Part shown: piece by piece, positions 47,201 to 58,424 of the stretch | Layout: every line of letters starts with the position of its first letter | Position numbering within the stretch: position 1 is the first letter of the stretch | Notes under the pieces: model-generated | The model's input: only the letters and a program-made list of their open reading frames with translations | Database searches by the model: none | What the model was told of the DNA's origin: nothing | Source: Paramarasmius palmivorus | Taxonomy: Eukaryota > Basidiomycota > Agaricomycetes > Agaricales > Marasmiaceae | Assembly (NCBI GenBank): GCA_037176845.1 | Contig: JAYKXP010000002.1 | Location: 62,001-126,000, forward strand | DNA length: 64,000 nucleotides | Direction: 5' to 3' | Program-made: the position numbers and the translations under genes

Positions 47201-47329
47201 CAACCAGTCGTTTTCACGAGTGTGGAGCCGACCGGGATAGACACCTAAGCCCTCTGGCAGGTTACTTGGGCGACCTGGATAGCTTTGTTTGTTCGGTGGA
47301 GGGGTTGAGGCACGCCTGTAGGGATACAT
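44211..47329 (-). CDS. KDZ (Kyakuja-Dileera-Zisupton) type transposase with cysteine clusters
   Basis: The minus strand reads, through several phase-compatible introns, from a basic Pro-rich N-terminus (MYPYRRASTPPPNK near 47.33 kb) to a domain with CPTCPPRRHCFIGPDPRALG, ELLDEYTNRSGTSETPFAAF, LREAWFAYVSIQRLTKDMMC and PRCGDHPENMIFDGVTLGFH. These match the CxC5/CxC6-type cysteine clusters I know beside KDZ transposases. The last exon carries RPHYPGLAGE, a KYYSTYGERRLTGGLMCAWC segment, THSVCYGFHCIPRGEGRNDV, IYDFACALGPYCMAREPEFF, LVDGFHAKGHTKCS, LNSSAAECGNSGMGRIRKS and a terminal FVSIWNRLRI. The first intron uses GTGAGT (46.81 kb). The third exon needs the acceptor just before the EKKVTMFW segment. 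The start is uncertain because the longest frame lacks an upstream ATG. No large disruption is seen. Confidence 0.85.
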
Positions 47330-47463
47330 AGGTGCATTCGAGATTGCCCCCCGAGGAACGTTCTGCGCGTGATCTGAATTTGCCAATGTTTATACGTGCC
47401 AGTGGTCAACATTTAACACCGGCTTGCAACTCAAAATCCTCTTTCTCTCCTGTTCCATCATCC

Positions 47464-48964
47464 ATGACTGCCATAAACACATCACCTCGTCGTACTCCAC
47501 GGAAAACTACCCATCTCTCTTTGACGTCAAAGGAACGACGGTGTAAACGTTGTCCAGATCGTCCACTTCTTCGAGAATGCGCGCACAGTGCCCAAGCCCG
47601 TAAAATAGCGGTAGAGTATTTCATTCCTGCCAGACAACCTACTACAGCTCATACTTGCGTCCCTCAGACTCAACAATCTCAACCTAACATCACTACGTTC
47701 CCTATGCCACCCTTGCCTCCACCAATGGTATGGATATTGTCGTGTCTCATATATGTTGTGCTCATTTTATATCCAGTCTCAGCCCAACCCGACCAATCTG
47801 TCCAATACCACTATCCCGGTAAAAGTTTTTCTACAACGCCTCTTTTTTCACTTTTGTTGACTATTCACGCAGCAAACCTTTCTACTCAATCAGGCTCTCC
47901 ACAATGCCTCTCCTGTCACCCCAACTCGTCAACCTGCAGTCAGCGATTCATCTTCTCCCCCTCAACCGTCAGTACAGCCGTCTTACGAGGTATTGTCACT
48001 ATCCCTTATCTCAGAAGTCGCACTTTGTGAACTCGCAATAGATGGTTATTGATCCCGATCTGTTACGGCAAAGTTCACACTCGCATCTTTTCACTCCGTC
48101 GGCGCGGTCTTCATCCCCAGTTTGTCCCTCATTTTTTCCTCTTTTTTATTCCTACTGACCCAGCATACAGCCGCCGCTAGACAACCCTCAACTTCCACCA
48201 TACACACAGGCCGCTCGTAGACGTGAAGACACACCTTTTGATAACGGACCAACTCGTCACTCGTCCCCGAGTCTGGGCTTCTCACCGCCAAGAGGCTCGT
48301 CGCCAGGGGGCAATTCGGATCATACTACTCTACCGACCAACTCCGGCTCTCCTGCAGCGAGCGCGACTCAGACCAGTGGTCGTGTTCGTGTTAGCCAGAA
48401 GAATCAGCCCTTTGGACGGGTACATGGCGCGATGCGTGGCACTCTCGAATGGAGTCAGTAATTTCCTTTCAGTCGAAGCTCCATATCTCTCATCACAACG
48501 TGTAGATGTTCCTCGCCGACGAGCCAAGGAACCCTATGAGACCTCGCGAGAACTCCGGACAAAGACGTTTAAGGAGCGGATGGAACGCATCTTACAACGA
48601 GTACGTCGTTGATTAAAAGCATGATTTCAACTCAGGACTGACTTTGCGATTCTACAAGTGTGAAGAAGTGGCAAATGTCACTGGATGTTGGTTATACATC
48701 TCGAGTCAAATGGCAACATCTAACCATGGTTTTGTCCATTTTGCATCGGATGCCCTTGTTCGGGATGCAGACCAACGCATGAATGACTTGCATGCGTTTC
48801 ACTCAAACATGCACACTGCGTTGTCGCGGGCTACTGTGCGGGATGTCGCCGCGGTCGAGATGGAGAATGCGGAGCTCAAGGACAAGCTTGAGAAGCAGGA
48901 ACAAAAGATGGATAAGATTCTTTCTCTCTTATCTACCTCTGGCGTTGATTTGTCCAGGCTATAA
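47464..48964 (+). CDS. Proline-rich protein with C-terminal coiled coil, KDZ companion
   Basis: ATG 47464 begins MTAINTSPRRTPRKTTHLSL, with a short cysteine segment (RRCKRCPDRPLLRECAHS). Four or more short introns follow. The spliced middle is rich in Ser, Pro, Thr and Gln (MSQPNPTNLSNTTIP, PPLDNPQLPPYTQAARRRED, GSPAASATQTSGRVRVSQKN). The C-terminal region reads KEPYETSRELRTKTFKERME, CEEVANVTGCWLYISSQ, NHGFVHFASDALVRDADQR and a heptad-like VEMENAELKDKLEKQEQKMD before the stop at 48964. Similar proteins with a GCWLYIS motif often lie next to KDZ transposases in basidiomycetes, from memory. It is divergent from the transposase with about 135 bp between starts, so the two may share a promoter. 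Function is unknown. Confidence 0.6.
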
Positions 48965-49141
48965 GCCATGTCGTTGTAGCCACATTTATCCAGTCATTTT
49001 GAATTATATATCTTAGATTGTTCAGAAAGACGCGAACCTTATTATTGACACACTGTATTTATTGTGAATAGGGAATACCTATCCAGTACGAACAAAGGAT
49101 GGTACATTGATGAGGGAGATATTGCAGTTGTGCCGGCGACT

Positions 49142-49788
49142 TCATCGTCGCAGCAGGTTCCCTTGTTCTTCAAAAAGGGACGGAAATCTACTCATCCAAC
49201 TGAACATTATCTTCATCATCCCTGTAAGGTCTGCAACCTGCTTCTGGTACTGAAGGGGTACGGATAAAGATGGATCTGGTGGATGGCTCTGAGAGACGAG
49301 TACAGGGTGACTGATATGGGGATGGTGTGGTGTTTGGTGCTGAGCAGAGACTGAGGGAAGCGAAGATTGCTTGGAATAGGCAGGCCATAGAATTGGGCGT
49401 TCACGGACTTCTGTATCGCTGCAAAGCAAGGCTGTATGAGTAGACATATACAAGATATCCACAAGACAAAATGAACCATTTTATCCGTTCTCGATGTCTC
49501 GGAGGGCGACACCCAGGTCGGCAACTCGGTGTGTTCGATTTCGTGCTTGCTTTCTCTTCAGCCAAGTGTCCTTTCTTCTTGCACAATGGAGCACCATCTA
49601 CACGCTCTGATTTTTGAACGAGCCTTCTTTTCCTCATCCTCTCCCGAGCCTGTCTTCGTGTCTCGTCTAGGAACCTAGAGCAGTCTCAGAGTAACTCAAG
49701 ATCAACATACATTTATGTCGTACCTCTCTCGATGCCTAGCTGCTGCAACTCTGTTAGAGGCTCGACGTTTTTCGGGGCACCGTCCCAT
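49142..49788 (-). CDS. Small basic protein, KDZ-region companion
   Basis: Exon 1 starts at ATG 49788 with MGRCPEKRRASNRVAAARHR, a strongly basic stretch resembling a DNA-binding basic region. A GTACGA intron joins AG to GTTC in phase, giving FLDETRRQARERMRKRRLVQ. A further intron (GTCTTG donor near 49.47 kb) leads to DTEVRERPILWPAYSKQSSL, a Pro/His/Ser-rich segment and VADLTGMMKIMFSWMSRFPS before the stop at 49142. The model depends on two weak-to-moderate splice sites. The family is not recognised. Confidence 0.45.
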
Positions 49789-49883
49789 TACTATGAATCA
49801 GAGTTTGAAGTCGTCACACGTCACATTTTTGAAAGTGGGCGCTTTTGCGCGCTTACAACAGCTTGTTTCGGCACTACCACATT

Positions 49884-50709
49884 TTATCTATCAAGTGCGT
49901 CTCTAAATAAAGGATCTTGATGCAATAAAAGTTTCTGGTTGTGCCGCTGAATCAACTCCTCCTCAACCACTGCACTATGCATGCTGTCCAGGCATTCGCA
50001 GATGCGGGATACCTTCCTTCGGAGATTGTCGGCGTGTTTCCACTTGTCGGCCACATCGTTACCTCCTGATTCTACCACCAGTTTGTCGGAAGTCCTCTCA
50101 ATTGATTCCAGGATGTCCTCAAAGAGATTGTAGTATGGAGTGAAAGGAGACGTTGACGGGCGTGGGCGAGTAGAATACCAGCGGAAGACCGTTGCAGCTA
50201 TCTCATCTAGGAGTACTGAAGGCTTTGCTTTTATTTCTTCGTTAAACCGATTCTCGATGTTCCGCATTTCCCATAGTGCAGATCTGTATGTAGTTAGGAA
50301 GATAGTCTCATAATCTTAAACAATGGACACACGATGAGGAGACGGCTCGCTTTGCCTCCTTCAAAACCTTCTGTCGGTTTTGTTCTATCTGTGTTCTCCG
50401 TGTCTTTGCCCGTTCCTTGCGCTCCTCGATCCTGGAGGTGGTGAGATTGAAGGATTAGCCAGTATTGGATTGGCTTACTCCTTTGATTCCTCAACCAAAC
50501 GCTGTTTTTTCGCTTCCATTGCCTGTGCACGATCCCTAACTCTCTTTCGCTCAAGAATCACTGACCGATGTCTATAACCGGTGCATGAAGTAGGTGAATA
50601 CAAGTGACGGAAATAAGGGCCAAACTCACTTTTCATAATAACGCGCAGCCTTAGCCCGTTCCGCTTGAATTTTCGCTTTCTTGGTGGTGTATTGCTTCGG
50701 TCGTGGCAT
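49884..50709 (-). CDS. Basic coiled-coil protein, KDZ-region companion
   Basis: It begins MPRPKQYTTKKAKIQAERAK with AARYYEK and a GTGAGT intron. The following exons encode RHRSVILERKRVRDRAQAME, AKKQRLVEESKE, RIEERKERAKTRRTQIEQNR and QKVLKEAKRAVSSS, a long charged helix. The last exon contains SALWEMRNIENRFNEEIK, FRWYSTRPRPSTSPFTPYYN and VSRICECLDSMHSAVVEEEL and stops at 49884. N-termini of this type are common in mobile-element-associated proteins of mushrooms, from memory. Function is unknown. It lies 0.1 kb from the preceding small basic gene on the same strand. Confidence 0.6.
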
Positions 50710-51426
50710 TATTAATGGTGGTCGAGGAGGAAGGACGATTAGGCGCCCGTTGAGAATCACCACTCGACTACTCCTCATTTACATTCCTTGAATTTGGTTT
50801 CAGGCGGAATAAAAGATGGTTTGTGTATCTCAAGTTCTTCTGTGTATCTTTTGAGTAATTTTAAGCCCTTTCTTTTTGGTGAGAACTGTCAAATAAACCA
50901 TTCCCACTCCGTATACCGTGAAACGTACAATGTGTAGAACGATGTTTAACATGGTATGTTCTCACCGTTTCACTCATCTCCAAAAACTGATATGTTGTTT
51001 ATTCGAGTACGCATGTGTAATATATCCAGGGAAAACAGTTATTTTGTCCTGGTTATTGAGATAGACAAAGAAGAGTGTTGGTGCGGCGCGCTCTCAGGCC
51101 CTATGCTATCTCTAATCGAAGGTGCGCTTTGTATTCAATTTGTTAATCTACACTTACATGTGCATTAGCTGCTAATTTATGAAGAGAAGATATCTTCTCC
51201 ATTACGTTCTATGTGTTTCACGGTACAGGCTACTTTGCTTGAACAACAGTTTATTCGTTCACTTTGTAACCCCAAGCACATATTTAACACGTTTCTCGTG
51301 CTATCAGTAACATAAATGGTGGTCGTAGTGTAGGTCAGTCAATAGATGTACAATATGCTACCACACATGCAACGCTCTGTGGATGACCGTCATTAGCAAC
51401 CATGTGGTCAAGGCCACCAAAAACTC
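50710..51426. other. Intergenic, nothing assigned
   Basis: AT-rich sequence with no supported gene. A 70-codon plus-strand frame at 50956-51168 shows no motif. Confidence 0.5.
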
Positions 51427-51945
51427 TCACCAACTATTTGGAGTCCAGCCGCAGTAGTGACCAAGGCCGTCCCTTACATCGGGGTATTCGTCGCGTGTGA
51501 TAGGCCCTTCACATTGTGGGCAATGTGTAACTACCTGTTGAGCAGCTGGTACGTCCCATAGGAAGGACACATCAGCGTCGGGTGAAAAGATGAGATGTAT
51601 GAGATAACGGGCAACATTCATCTGTGACGAATCTGTATAGTGGATGTTGAGAGACGTCCTTCAAAACAATACAGATAGCTCACCTAGCGCCGACACAGTA
51701 GCCTCAATTATGCGACTCACTACCGACTTCTGCTGCGCCGTCAAATCCTCCAGGACCTCACTAGCTGTCAAGAGGTCTATATCTTTTGCGAAACTTGTCA
51801 GTATCAGTGATATTAGACAATGAATTGACCTACTATACGCAATTCGCTCAGCTGTAGAATCACGTTCCGGCTCAACAGAGGGCTGTGAGGCGGCACTATC
51901 CTGGATATCTTCGCAAGGACCACTAGCGTCAAGATTTTTCGCCAT
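51427..51945 (-). CDS. Small protein with C-terminal CPxC-type cysteines
   Basis: Three exons join in phase: MAKNLDASGPCEDIQDSAAS to AERIAY, then a segment NIDLLTASEVLEDLTAQQKS with VVSRIIEATVSAL, then DSSQMNVARYLIHLIFSP to the stop. The introns have GTAGGT and GTGAGC donors. The product is about 135 residues. The end, THCPQCEGPITRDEYPD with HYCGW, has three cysteines and two histidines in a zinc-ribbon-like spacing. The family is not recognised. A role beside the KDZ genes is possible but unproven. A longer upstream frame exists on this strand, but the start at 51945 fits the spliced model. Confidence 0.55.
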
Positions 51946-52480
51946 ATCGTCTGAGACTGAAGGTGGGAGGCGCCAGTCGAGAGAGGGAGAGAGAAAAAGA
52001 GAGAGAGAGGGAAAGGGAAACGTCTTTTCGGGGTCACGGGTGGATAACAAGGGTTGATCTTGATAAGAAAGCATGGCGCGGCATACGAATTTCATTTTTT
52101 GTTTGTTGTTTGGTCCGCCTGCCGTTCGTCGGCCTCAACAATGTGTTCGTAAAACCGAAAAAAAGGTGGTATGTCGCTCCTGCTAGAGGGATTGGATCGT
52201 GGAGGATAGCTTCATAGCTTCGGGGGCTGCGTAAAAAAGCAATGAGTGACCAGGGAAATTTTTTCAAAGCAACAAAAAAAAATACCTCAGGGTGCAAAGG
52301 TGTATGTTGACGAGACGTAGATGTTATAAAGCGGAAGATACTGTCAACGTAGAAGCACCAAATTATTCCAGTACCTTTTTCTGAAAACCTCTGTATGATT
52401 TCAGCTGTTTTTTTGGGATGTGACCCGAATGATGGTACCGAAATTGGGGGGCGTGACTCGGGGAGGGGGTCGCTAGACGG

Positions 52481-52488
52481 TATAAATA
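52481..52488 (+). promoter_or_regulatory. TATA box
   Basis: TATAAATA lies 61 bp before the ATG at 52542 and follows a G-rich segment, a normal arrangement for a basidiomycete promoter. Confidence 0.6.
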
Positions 52489-52541
52489 CGCTCAGAATAT
52501 TTGTTCCACCCCCAAACATTTGTTCTTTCTTACCTCTCACC

Positions 52542-55289
52542 ATGAAAGTCTGGAAGCGCATCCAAGGTTCGTGGTCCCTCCGTCTCACTTCTCCATAATC
52601 TAACTCACTCACTCTAGCCTGCCCTGCTGCGACTACTGATGACGTTGAGGCTATCAACACCCGTAAGTTTATCTTGTCGTCGTTGTTGCTGGTGCTCCTC
52701 TTGAACATTAACTGATATCTTGGTAGTTTGAGAACTTATCAGCAAGCACCGCGACGACATCGGTCGTGAGAAGGATTCGCTCCGCGATGCTCTCCGTATC
52801 AACAAGGACACCCTCGCAGATTTCGCCTCTGGCCGTAAGCGCAGTACACGCAACACGAAGAACATCGCTATCCAGAAGCAATATGATGCCGACACTGCCG
52901 CCTATGCAAAACTCTCTAAGCAGTGGGACATCTGCTCCAAGGGCATTAACTATCTGACGTATAAACGAGGTAAGTTGCAAACACACTGCACTTTATACTA
53001 GTCACTCACATTGTTGCTCGTCAGAATACATCGAGTACTTCGAAAAGATGTCGACCCTCAACACTCCTGCCGACAAAGCAGCTACTGAGAAGACCCTTGC
53101 ACGCCTTGACAAACTCTTGCTCACAATCGAGGCCTTCATGATCGAAAATGAAGGTGATTCATTTCAGCTTTACGCTACCTTGACTCTTGCTAATTGCTGT
53201 GCTAGCCTTTGGTGAATCTGATCTCAGTGACGCGCCGAATTCTGATTTGGAAGGTATGCACTATTATTGAGTGATATTGCTTCTCGTGCTGACACTGAAT
53301 AGTCATAGGAGTGCCCGACAACAAGAAGCGCCGCTGGGGCGGACCCCCAAAGTCTGCCCACCCCAAGCGTGTCAAAGCGCAAGGGAAGAATGCCATGCGA
53401 AGAGGAGAGACCAGTTCCTCTGCAGGTGATACCTCCAGCTCAGCCATGGTTACCAGTGATGTTGCACCTGCCGTCCCAGTAAAATCCGCCACCGCTTCTG
53501 AAGCCACCTCCACCTCCACTGCGTCTATCCAGAGCGCCTCGAAGAATTCGGAGGCGGCTGTTTCTGGCGATGTTACCGACTCTCTGGCCTCTTCCAATGC
53601 TCCGGCTACCTCCGATATGAATACTTCCGACATCAACGGGTCGTCTGATCATATTGGCGAGAGCACGGGTAAGGGAATTGTTGATGTGGTGATGGGTGAT
53701 GAGGGCACAGCCAAGGCGACATCTGGCGATGCTCCCATGCAAGATACCATGTCGTCCGATGTGGTCAACTCCAATCCCCCTCCTCCTACAGTAGACAATG
53801 GAGACCACAACCCCACTTCTACCCATGTCAGTCCCACCAACAGTAACCCAAACAACGAACTGCAGGATGCCATCGACGACAATCACGTTCCTGCCAACAG
53901 TGATCATTCCGCCGACAACTCTCCGAGTTCTTCAGCTGCCGACGTGATCACAGACCCTAATCACAGCAACCAGTCCAACACCATATCTGCTGCTACTCAG
54001 GTTGGCGGCACCGGTGCAGATCCTTCTGCTGCCGACGATGCTTCGGGCACTGATGCTCCGGCCGACATCATCGTAGACCCTAACCACTCGTCTGCTGTTC
54101 CTGCTTCCGACACCGCCGAGGCTTCTAGTGCAGCATCTACCACTGCCCAAGCCGTTCCTACTCCCAGTGATAATGCCGTAGTCGGTACTACTGCTCCATC
54201 CACCACTGACACTCCGACTGTGGCAGCTACCTCAGCCCAAGCGGCTACCAGCGCTACTGCCGTTATGCCCAATGGACCTGGCAATGGACCTCCCCCAGCT
54301 TTGACAGCTACCAACGGTCCTGCTCCACTTCCGGCAGCTGCCAATGGTACGGCTCCAACTGCCAATGGCGGGGGTGAACAGCGAAGTATGTGTCGATCTT
54401 GCTAACCCGTTGTATTTGCTGACATGTTCCTTTCAGGATTGGTAGAGGATGTCGAGGTCGTGATGTTTGTGCGCTCACCAAATGCACCATCTCTGGAATT
54501 GCCTACGTCAATTGTGGGTGACAAGGAATGTATGTTTGCACTTACTTTCTCAATGTCAGAATGCTGATGACTCGTTCAGCGCGCTGCAATAGCATTCTCC
54601 GAAGATATACCGTAACGCCTACAATGCAAGTCTTGGCTGAGTTGAACTCAGCCCTGACTACCTATATTCGAGGCCATGCTCTGCGTGTACCCTTGTCGGC
54701 TGCCATTGACCGCAAAGTCGTCTTGTGGATTTTGACGACTAGCAATGGATGTGGGGAAACCCACTGTATTTATCACGACTACGCCAACAAGAAGCAGGGA
54801 AGCGTCTATAATGATATCGCCGCGGAACGGGCTAGACGCCGAGTGCTGAGGGGCCAAGGCGACAGCGAAGACCGAGCATTGTCTAAAAACTTGGTGACCG
54901 GCATTCCACAACCCAAGTCGAAGTCGCCGCTCCCTGGTTATTGTCACTGTGGTTGTTTGATCGAGGACGCTATCGCCTCCTTCATCCTGTGGAAGCGATT
55001 GCGAATTCACTCGGTTTCTACTGGCAACGTCGACAACTGGGGAGGCGGAGGACGGCAGAGCCCCCGTGATCGTGCTTTCCTTCTCCAGGCCTTGAAGGAA
55101 GAGGGTGTTACGAAGGCCGATCATTTGTTCCAGTACAAGTTGGTCACTGAGAACAACAGCACCTTCTACCGCGAGATGACTGTCGAAGAGAAGTATGACG
55201 CCAAGATCGCTCGTCTTCAGGCAGCTCGGGACGCTTTTGTAGCTCCTGCTCCTGTTGAAGTTTCTCTTTTATCTGATGATGATGAATAG
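52542..55289 (+). CDS. Large unrecognised protein with Ser/Thr/Ala-rich core
   Basis: Short 5' exons encode MKVWKRIQACPAATTDDVEA, then LISKHRDDIGREKDSLRDAL, a KNIAIQKQYDADTAAYAKLS segment, EYIEYFEKMSTLNTPADKAA and LARLDKLLLTIEAFMIENE, a helical, charged N-terminal part. The long exon from 53.31 kb starts GVPDNKKRRWGGPPKSAHPK, a likely nuclear localisation patch. It continues for about 330 residues of Ser/Thr/Ala/Asp-rich low complexity with repeated VDPNHS or TDPNHS motifs. A GTATGT intron and a second one lead to a compact C-terminal domain: VEDVEVVMFVRSPNAPSLEL, ILRRYTVTPTMQVLAELNSA, GCGETHCIYHDYANKKQGSV and YCHCGCLIEDAIASFILWKR. It ends in an acidic SDDDE. All phases agree. The order of a helical start, disordered middle and Cys-bearing end suggests a nuclear protein. 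No family is recognised. Confidence 0.72.
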
Positions 55290-55566
55290 AGGATTGTAGT
55301 TAGCTCTAGTGAGTATAAGATTGCATACGTATTTTACTCACTTCAAGGACTTGTATCAATCGTCGTAAATTGATGTTGTGCTACAATAGGATTCGTGTGA
55401 AGATTTAGAGCGTGATTGAATATAAAAGAACTTACGTTTCGCGTGCCATTCGACCTCCGTGAACGACGATTCTACAACAGAACGAGTATTCTGTGAGACC
55501 AATGGCGTGATAAGTCGGAGGAAAACATTGACGTGTACATTGCTGGCTTGCTAAACTTTCCTCGCC

Positions 55567-56693
55567 ATGTCATCAACACCGTCGACACAATCACCAGCTG
55601 AGAACAATCGCCTAGTGGCTGCCGACAATGTTATCGAAATCATGGAAAGGTATCTGCAACGGCAGGGAGCAAGAGGGATGGTGGTGTTTCTGTTGTTGAA
55701 CAAAACTGTGACCCAAGGGTGCGTTGAGAGTTCCTGAGTTTTTCGTAGAAGCTGACTGGTATTGGGAACAGAGTCCTTAGACACTTCTACCGCAACATCC
55801 AGCTATCATCTAGAAGAAGCTTTTCCGCCCTGTGCCGAACGCTAGTGATGTATCCTCCACGAGTGCGGTTCATCCGGTCACTATGGCTGGTTTTCGAAGA
55901 GATTGGACCGCTTATACCAGTCTTCCCGACACACTGCTACCCCGAAGGATTTTTGCCAGCTTTCCCGAGAAAACGCCCACTTGATAGGGGAGAGGTTGAG
56001 GGTACAGCTCATTTGGTGACGATTTCCTCGCATTTCCTCGTGAGCCTCACTATTGGAACGGCACGGTACACGGCGGAATTAGCAGCTTTGCTCAGGAACA
56101 TTCATTTCCCAAGACTGGCAGAACTCGAAGTACCGGCTCTCTTGTTCTTTACCTGGTTACCTAGTCAGCTTCCTTCCCTTCGACGATTGCGAGTATCCAC
56201 AGACATGAACGATCTTCGTGGTGCGGTCAGTGTCTTGTACACTCCCGATTTCCGAGGCTTCGTAACTCTCTCGCATCTGTATATCGCCTTTGGGAATGTC
56301 TGGGGACAGGAAAATGCAATTCAGGTTGCGTTGTTCGAGATCAGAACAACAGACACCGTCAGGGCAGTAGCGATTGAATATGACGAAGGCGAAGCAACAC
56401 CTTTCGAAACAGCGGATATACTCAATTATGGAGTGCACCCGAAAGTGGTTGTGGTTATGGATGAGAGATGGGTAGACGGCGAGGTGGATCGACTCATTGC
56501 ACCTTCACTTAATCCGAATGTGCGTGAGGAGAGGTTGAGAAACTTGATACTCACACAGTCCAGGGAGACTGCGAGTTGTGTGTGGGATGCAATTGACGAA
56601 AAAGTGGAAGAGAGGTGGACATTTTTTGAAGGACACTACAACAGTAATCGAAAGGCGGAGATTTTAGATGGGCCAGAGATGTTTGTATTGTGA
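55567..56693 (+). CDS. F-box/leucine-rich-repeat-like protein
   Basis: Exon 1 (55567-55718) starts MSSTPSTQSPAENNRLVAAD and ends in phase 2. A 53-nt intron with GTGCGT and a GCTGAC branch-like site joins to exon 2 (55772-56693). The junction reads NKTVTQGVLRHFYRNIQL. This pattern of a short hydrophobic helix followed by HFYRNI.L and a row of leucine-rich segments (LHIP-like spacing with FPRLAELEVPALLFF, LPSLRRLRVSTDM, FVTLSHLYIAFG) is typical of the large F-box-like families of Agaricomycetes. A canonical F-box consensus is not obvious, so a substrate-recognition role is inferred. Length is about 357 residues. Confidence 0.65.
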
Positions 56694-56786
56694 ATACGTC
56701 GGTTTAATTGAAGTATTGGTCTGAAATTGAGAGTGACTGTAACATATCCGTCACAGTTGCGTGAGTGCAGGCTCTGACTCAGCATA

Positions 56787-58320
56787 ATGCTGAAGAACGC
56801 CTTCCTGTACACTCGTCAAGAGCAAACGATGGCCTCAGCTGAACACAACGAAATCGTCTCCATCGGATCTCCTGGCCTCGAAGAGCATGAGCCAGCTGAG
56901 AGGTAGGAAGGTTTGGTTGATCCATTTCATTAGCTCATGCTGCTGTATAGGGATTCAAAGCCAACTCCATCCGAGCCGAGGCTGCTGCCGGAGATTGTCG
57001 ACCGTATCGTGGAGGAGGTAATGGGAGATCTGGTTTATGACAAAGAAACTGGAGTTTTCGACTTGTCAAAGGAGGAGATGAGGCAGCTGAATACGTTGGT
57101 CGAGTTGGGAAGAGACTGGGTGAGCAGGCCGCGCTACCTGCAGGCTCACTGTTTGTTGGCGACATCCACAGAACGGCACCTTTGGCGTGGTCTCAGGGAG
57201 ATATTGGAAAGTCCTGTTCCATCGTCTTTCATTGGCGTGGTCAGCAGTTTTCATCTCGACATGACAGAAGCCTTGGACCCACCTGTGCACGAATCCCTAT
57301 CCGTCTGGCGCAACCCTAATCATGACATCGAAATTGTCGAACGACGAGCACACAAATATATTCGGGTCCTTGGTGTGCCTTTGTCGAACGGTGCCACGGT
57401 TGGACATCTCATTCACAAGAATACCAGAGCTCTATCGCTCATATGTCCCCCGTATCCCTTGCATCTGCGTCAACGCGAGTTGGTCGTACTGACCGAAACT
57501 TTCCGCCACGTCACAATTTTGCGACTGCAAAAGAGCTGGACAGTTAAATGCTTCACCGATGCCGTCATTGTCCTACAAACATTGAAGAGTTTGGAATTCT
57601 TGGGCCTCGGAGAACTTTACGTAGTAGAAGACGACGAGGAGGCAGCTTGGAAGCGTTTGGAAGACAGGAGACGTTGCTATCTGAAGCATCTCAAACATGC
57701 AACGCTGTGGGACGTGCGCTCTCCATATGGCATGTTGGCACTATTGGAGGCCGGGGGACCATTTGCATCTCTTCGATCGTTCAAATGGAACTTCAATGGG
57801 GACTATATCCTCCACATGGCGCAGGAGACGGAGGCTGGGGAGCTGATGCGGCCTGGGGCATACCTGCGTTTTTCCAACCTGCTTCATAACTTGAATGTCG
57901 CGCATTTAGAGATGAATGAAGGAGGAAGCGGTGAGTTTTGCAATATGCTGACAGATGACCGCTGATGAACATGTAGATGCATGGAATGCTATCGATTTGA
58001 TATACTCCAGCAAGATGACGGTTGTGGGGGTCTTTCCGCCGGCTGATGTCGATGTGGGGACATTCCTCCTGACGAATCTCCCTGCGATGTCTCTGAAAGA
58101 GTTATACGTGTCTCAGCTGCGGCGGGTAGAGAGTCTGAGGGATGTTGATGCTTGGCTGGCAAGTTTGCCCCAATTGACCAAAGTGCATTGTTTGGTATTC
58201 GACCAGAGCTCTGTGGAAACATGGACAGAGGAGGTGCAATGGCTAATGCCTTATTGCTGGGAGAGGAAGATGGTCAACATAAGGCTTATAACGCCCGATG
58301 AGGATGTGGGGACGCTGTAA
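56787..58320 (+). CDS. F-box/leucine-rich-repeat-like protein
   Basis: Exons 56787-56902, 56951-57930 and 57977-58320 join in phase over introns of 48 and 46 nt. An alternative in-frame start lies at 56829. Near the N-terminus, PRLLPEIVDRIVEEVMGD followed by a helix, SRPRYLQAHCLLATSTERHL and WRGLREILESP resembles a degenerate F-box. Leucine-rich segments follow: FRHVTILRLQKSWTVK, TLKSLEFLGLGEL, LKHATLWDVRSPYGML and LSLKELYVSQLRRVESL-like text. It is tandem with the preceding gene on the same strand, only 94 bp apart. Such proteins usually feed substrates to SCF ubiquitin ligases, which is inferred here. Confidence 0.65.
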
Positions 58321-58424
58321 TTGTACACTCATTAACGGTAACCGAATGCGATATAGATGTTATTTCTTACCTGCTCTTCCGAATAAGCTCATTTGACCAA
58401 CTTTTCATGTTTCGGCCAGAACGC

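Noticed and set aside
53440..54365. Minus-strand frames opposite the Ser/Thr/Ala-rich core
   Set aside because: They are mirror images of low-complexity codons on the coding strand and have no splice-supported structure.
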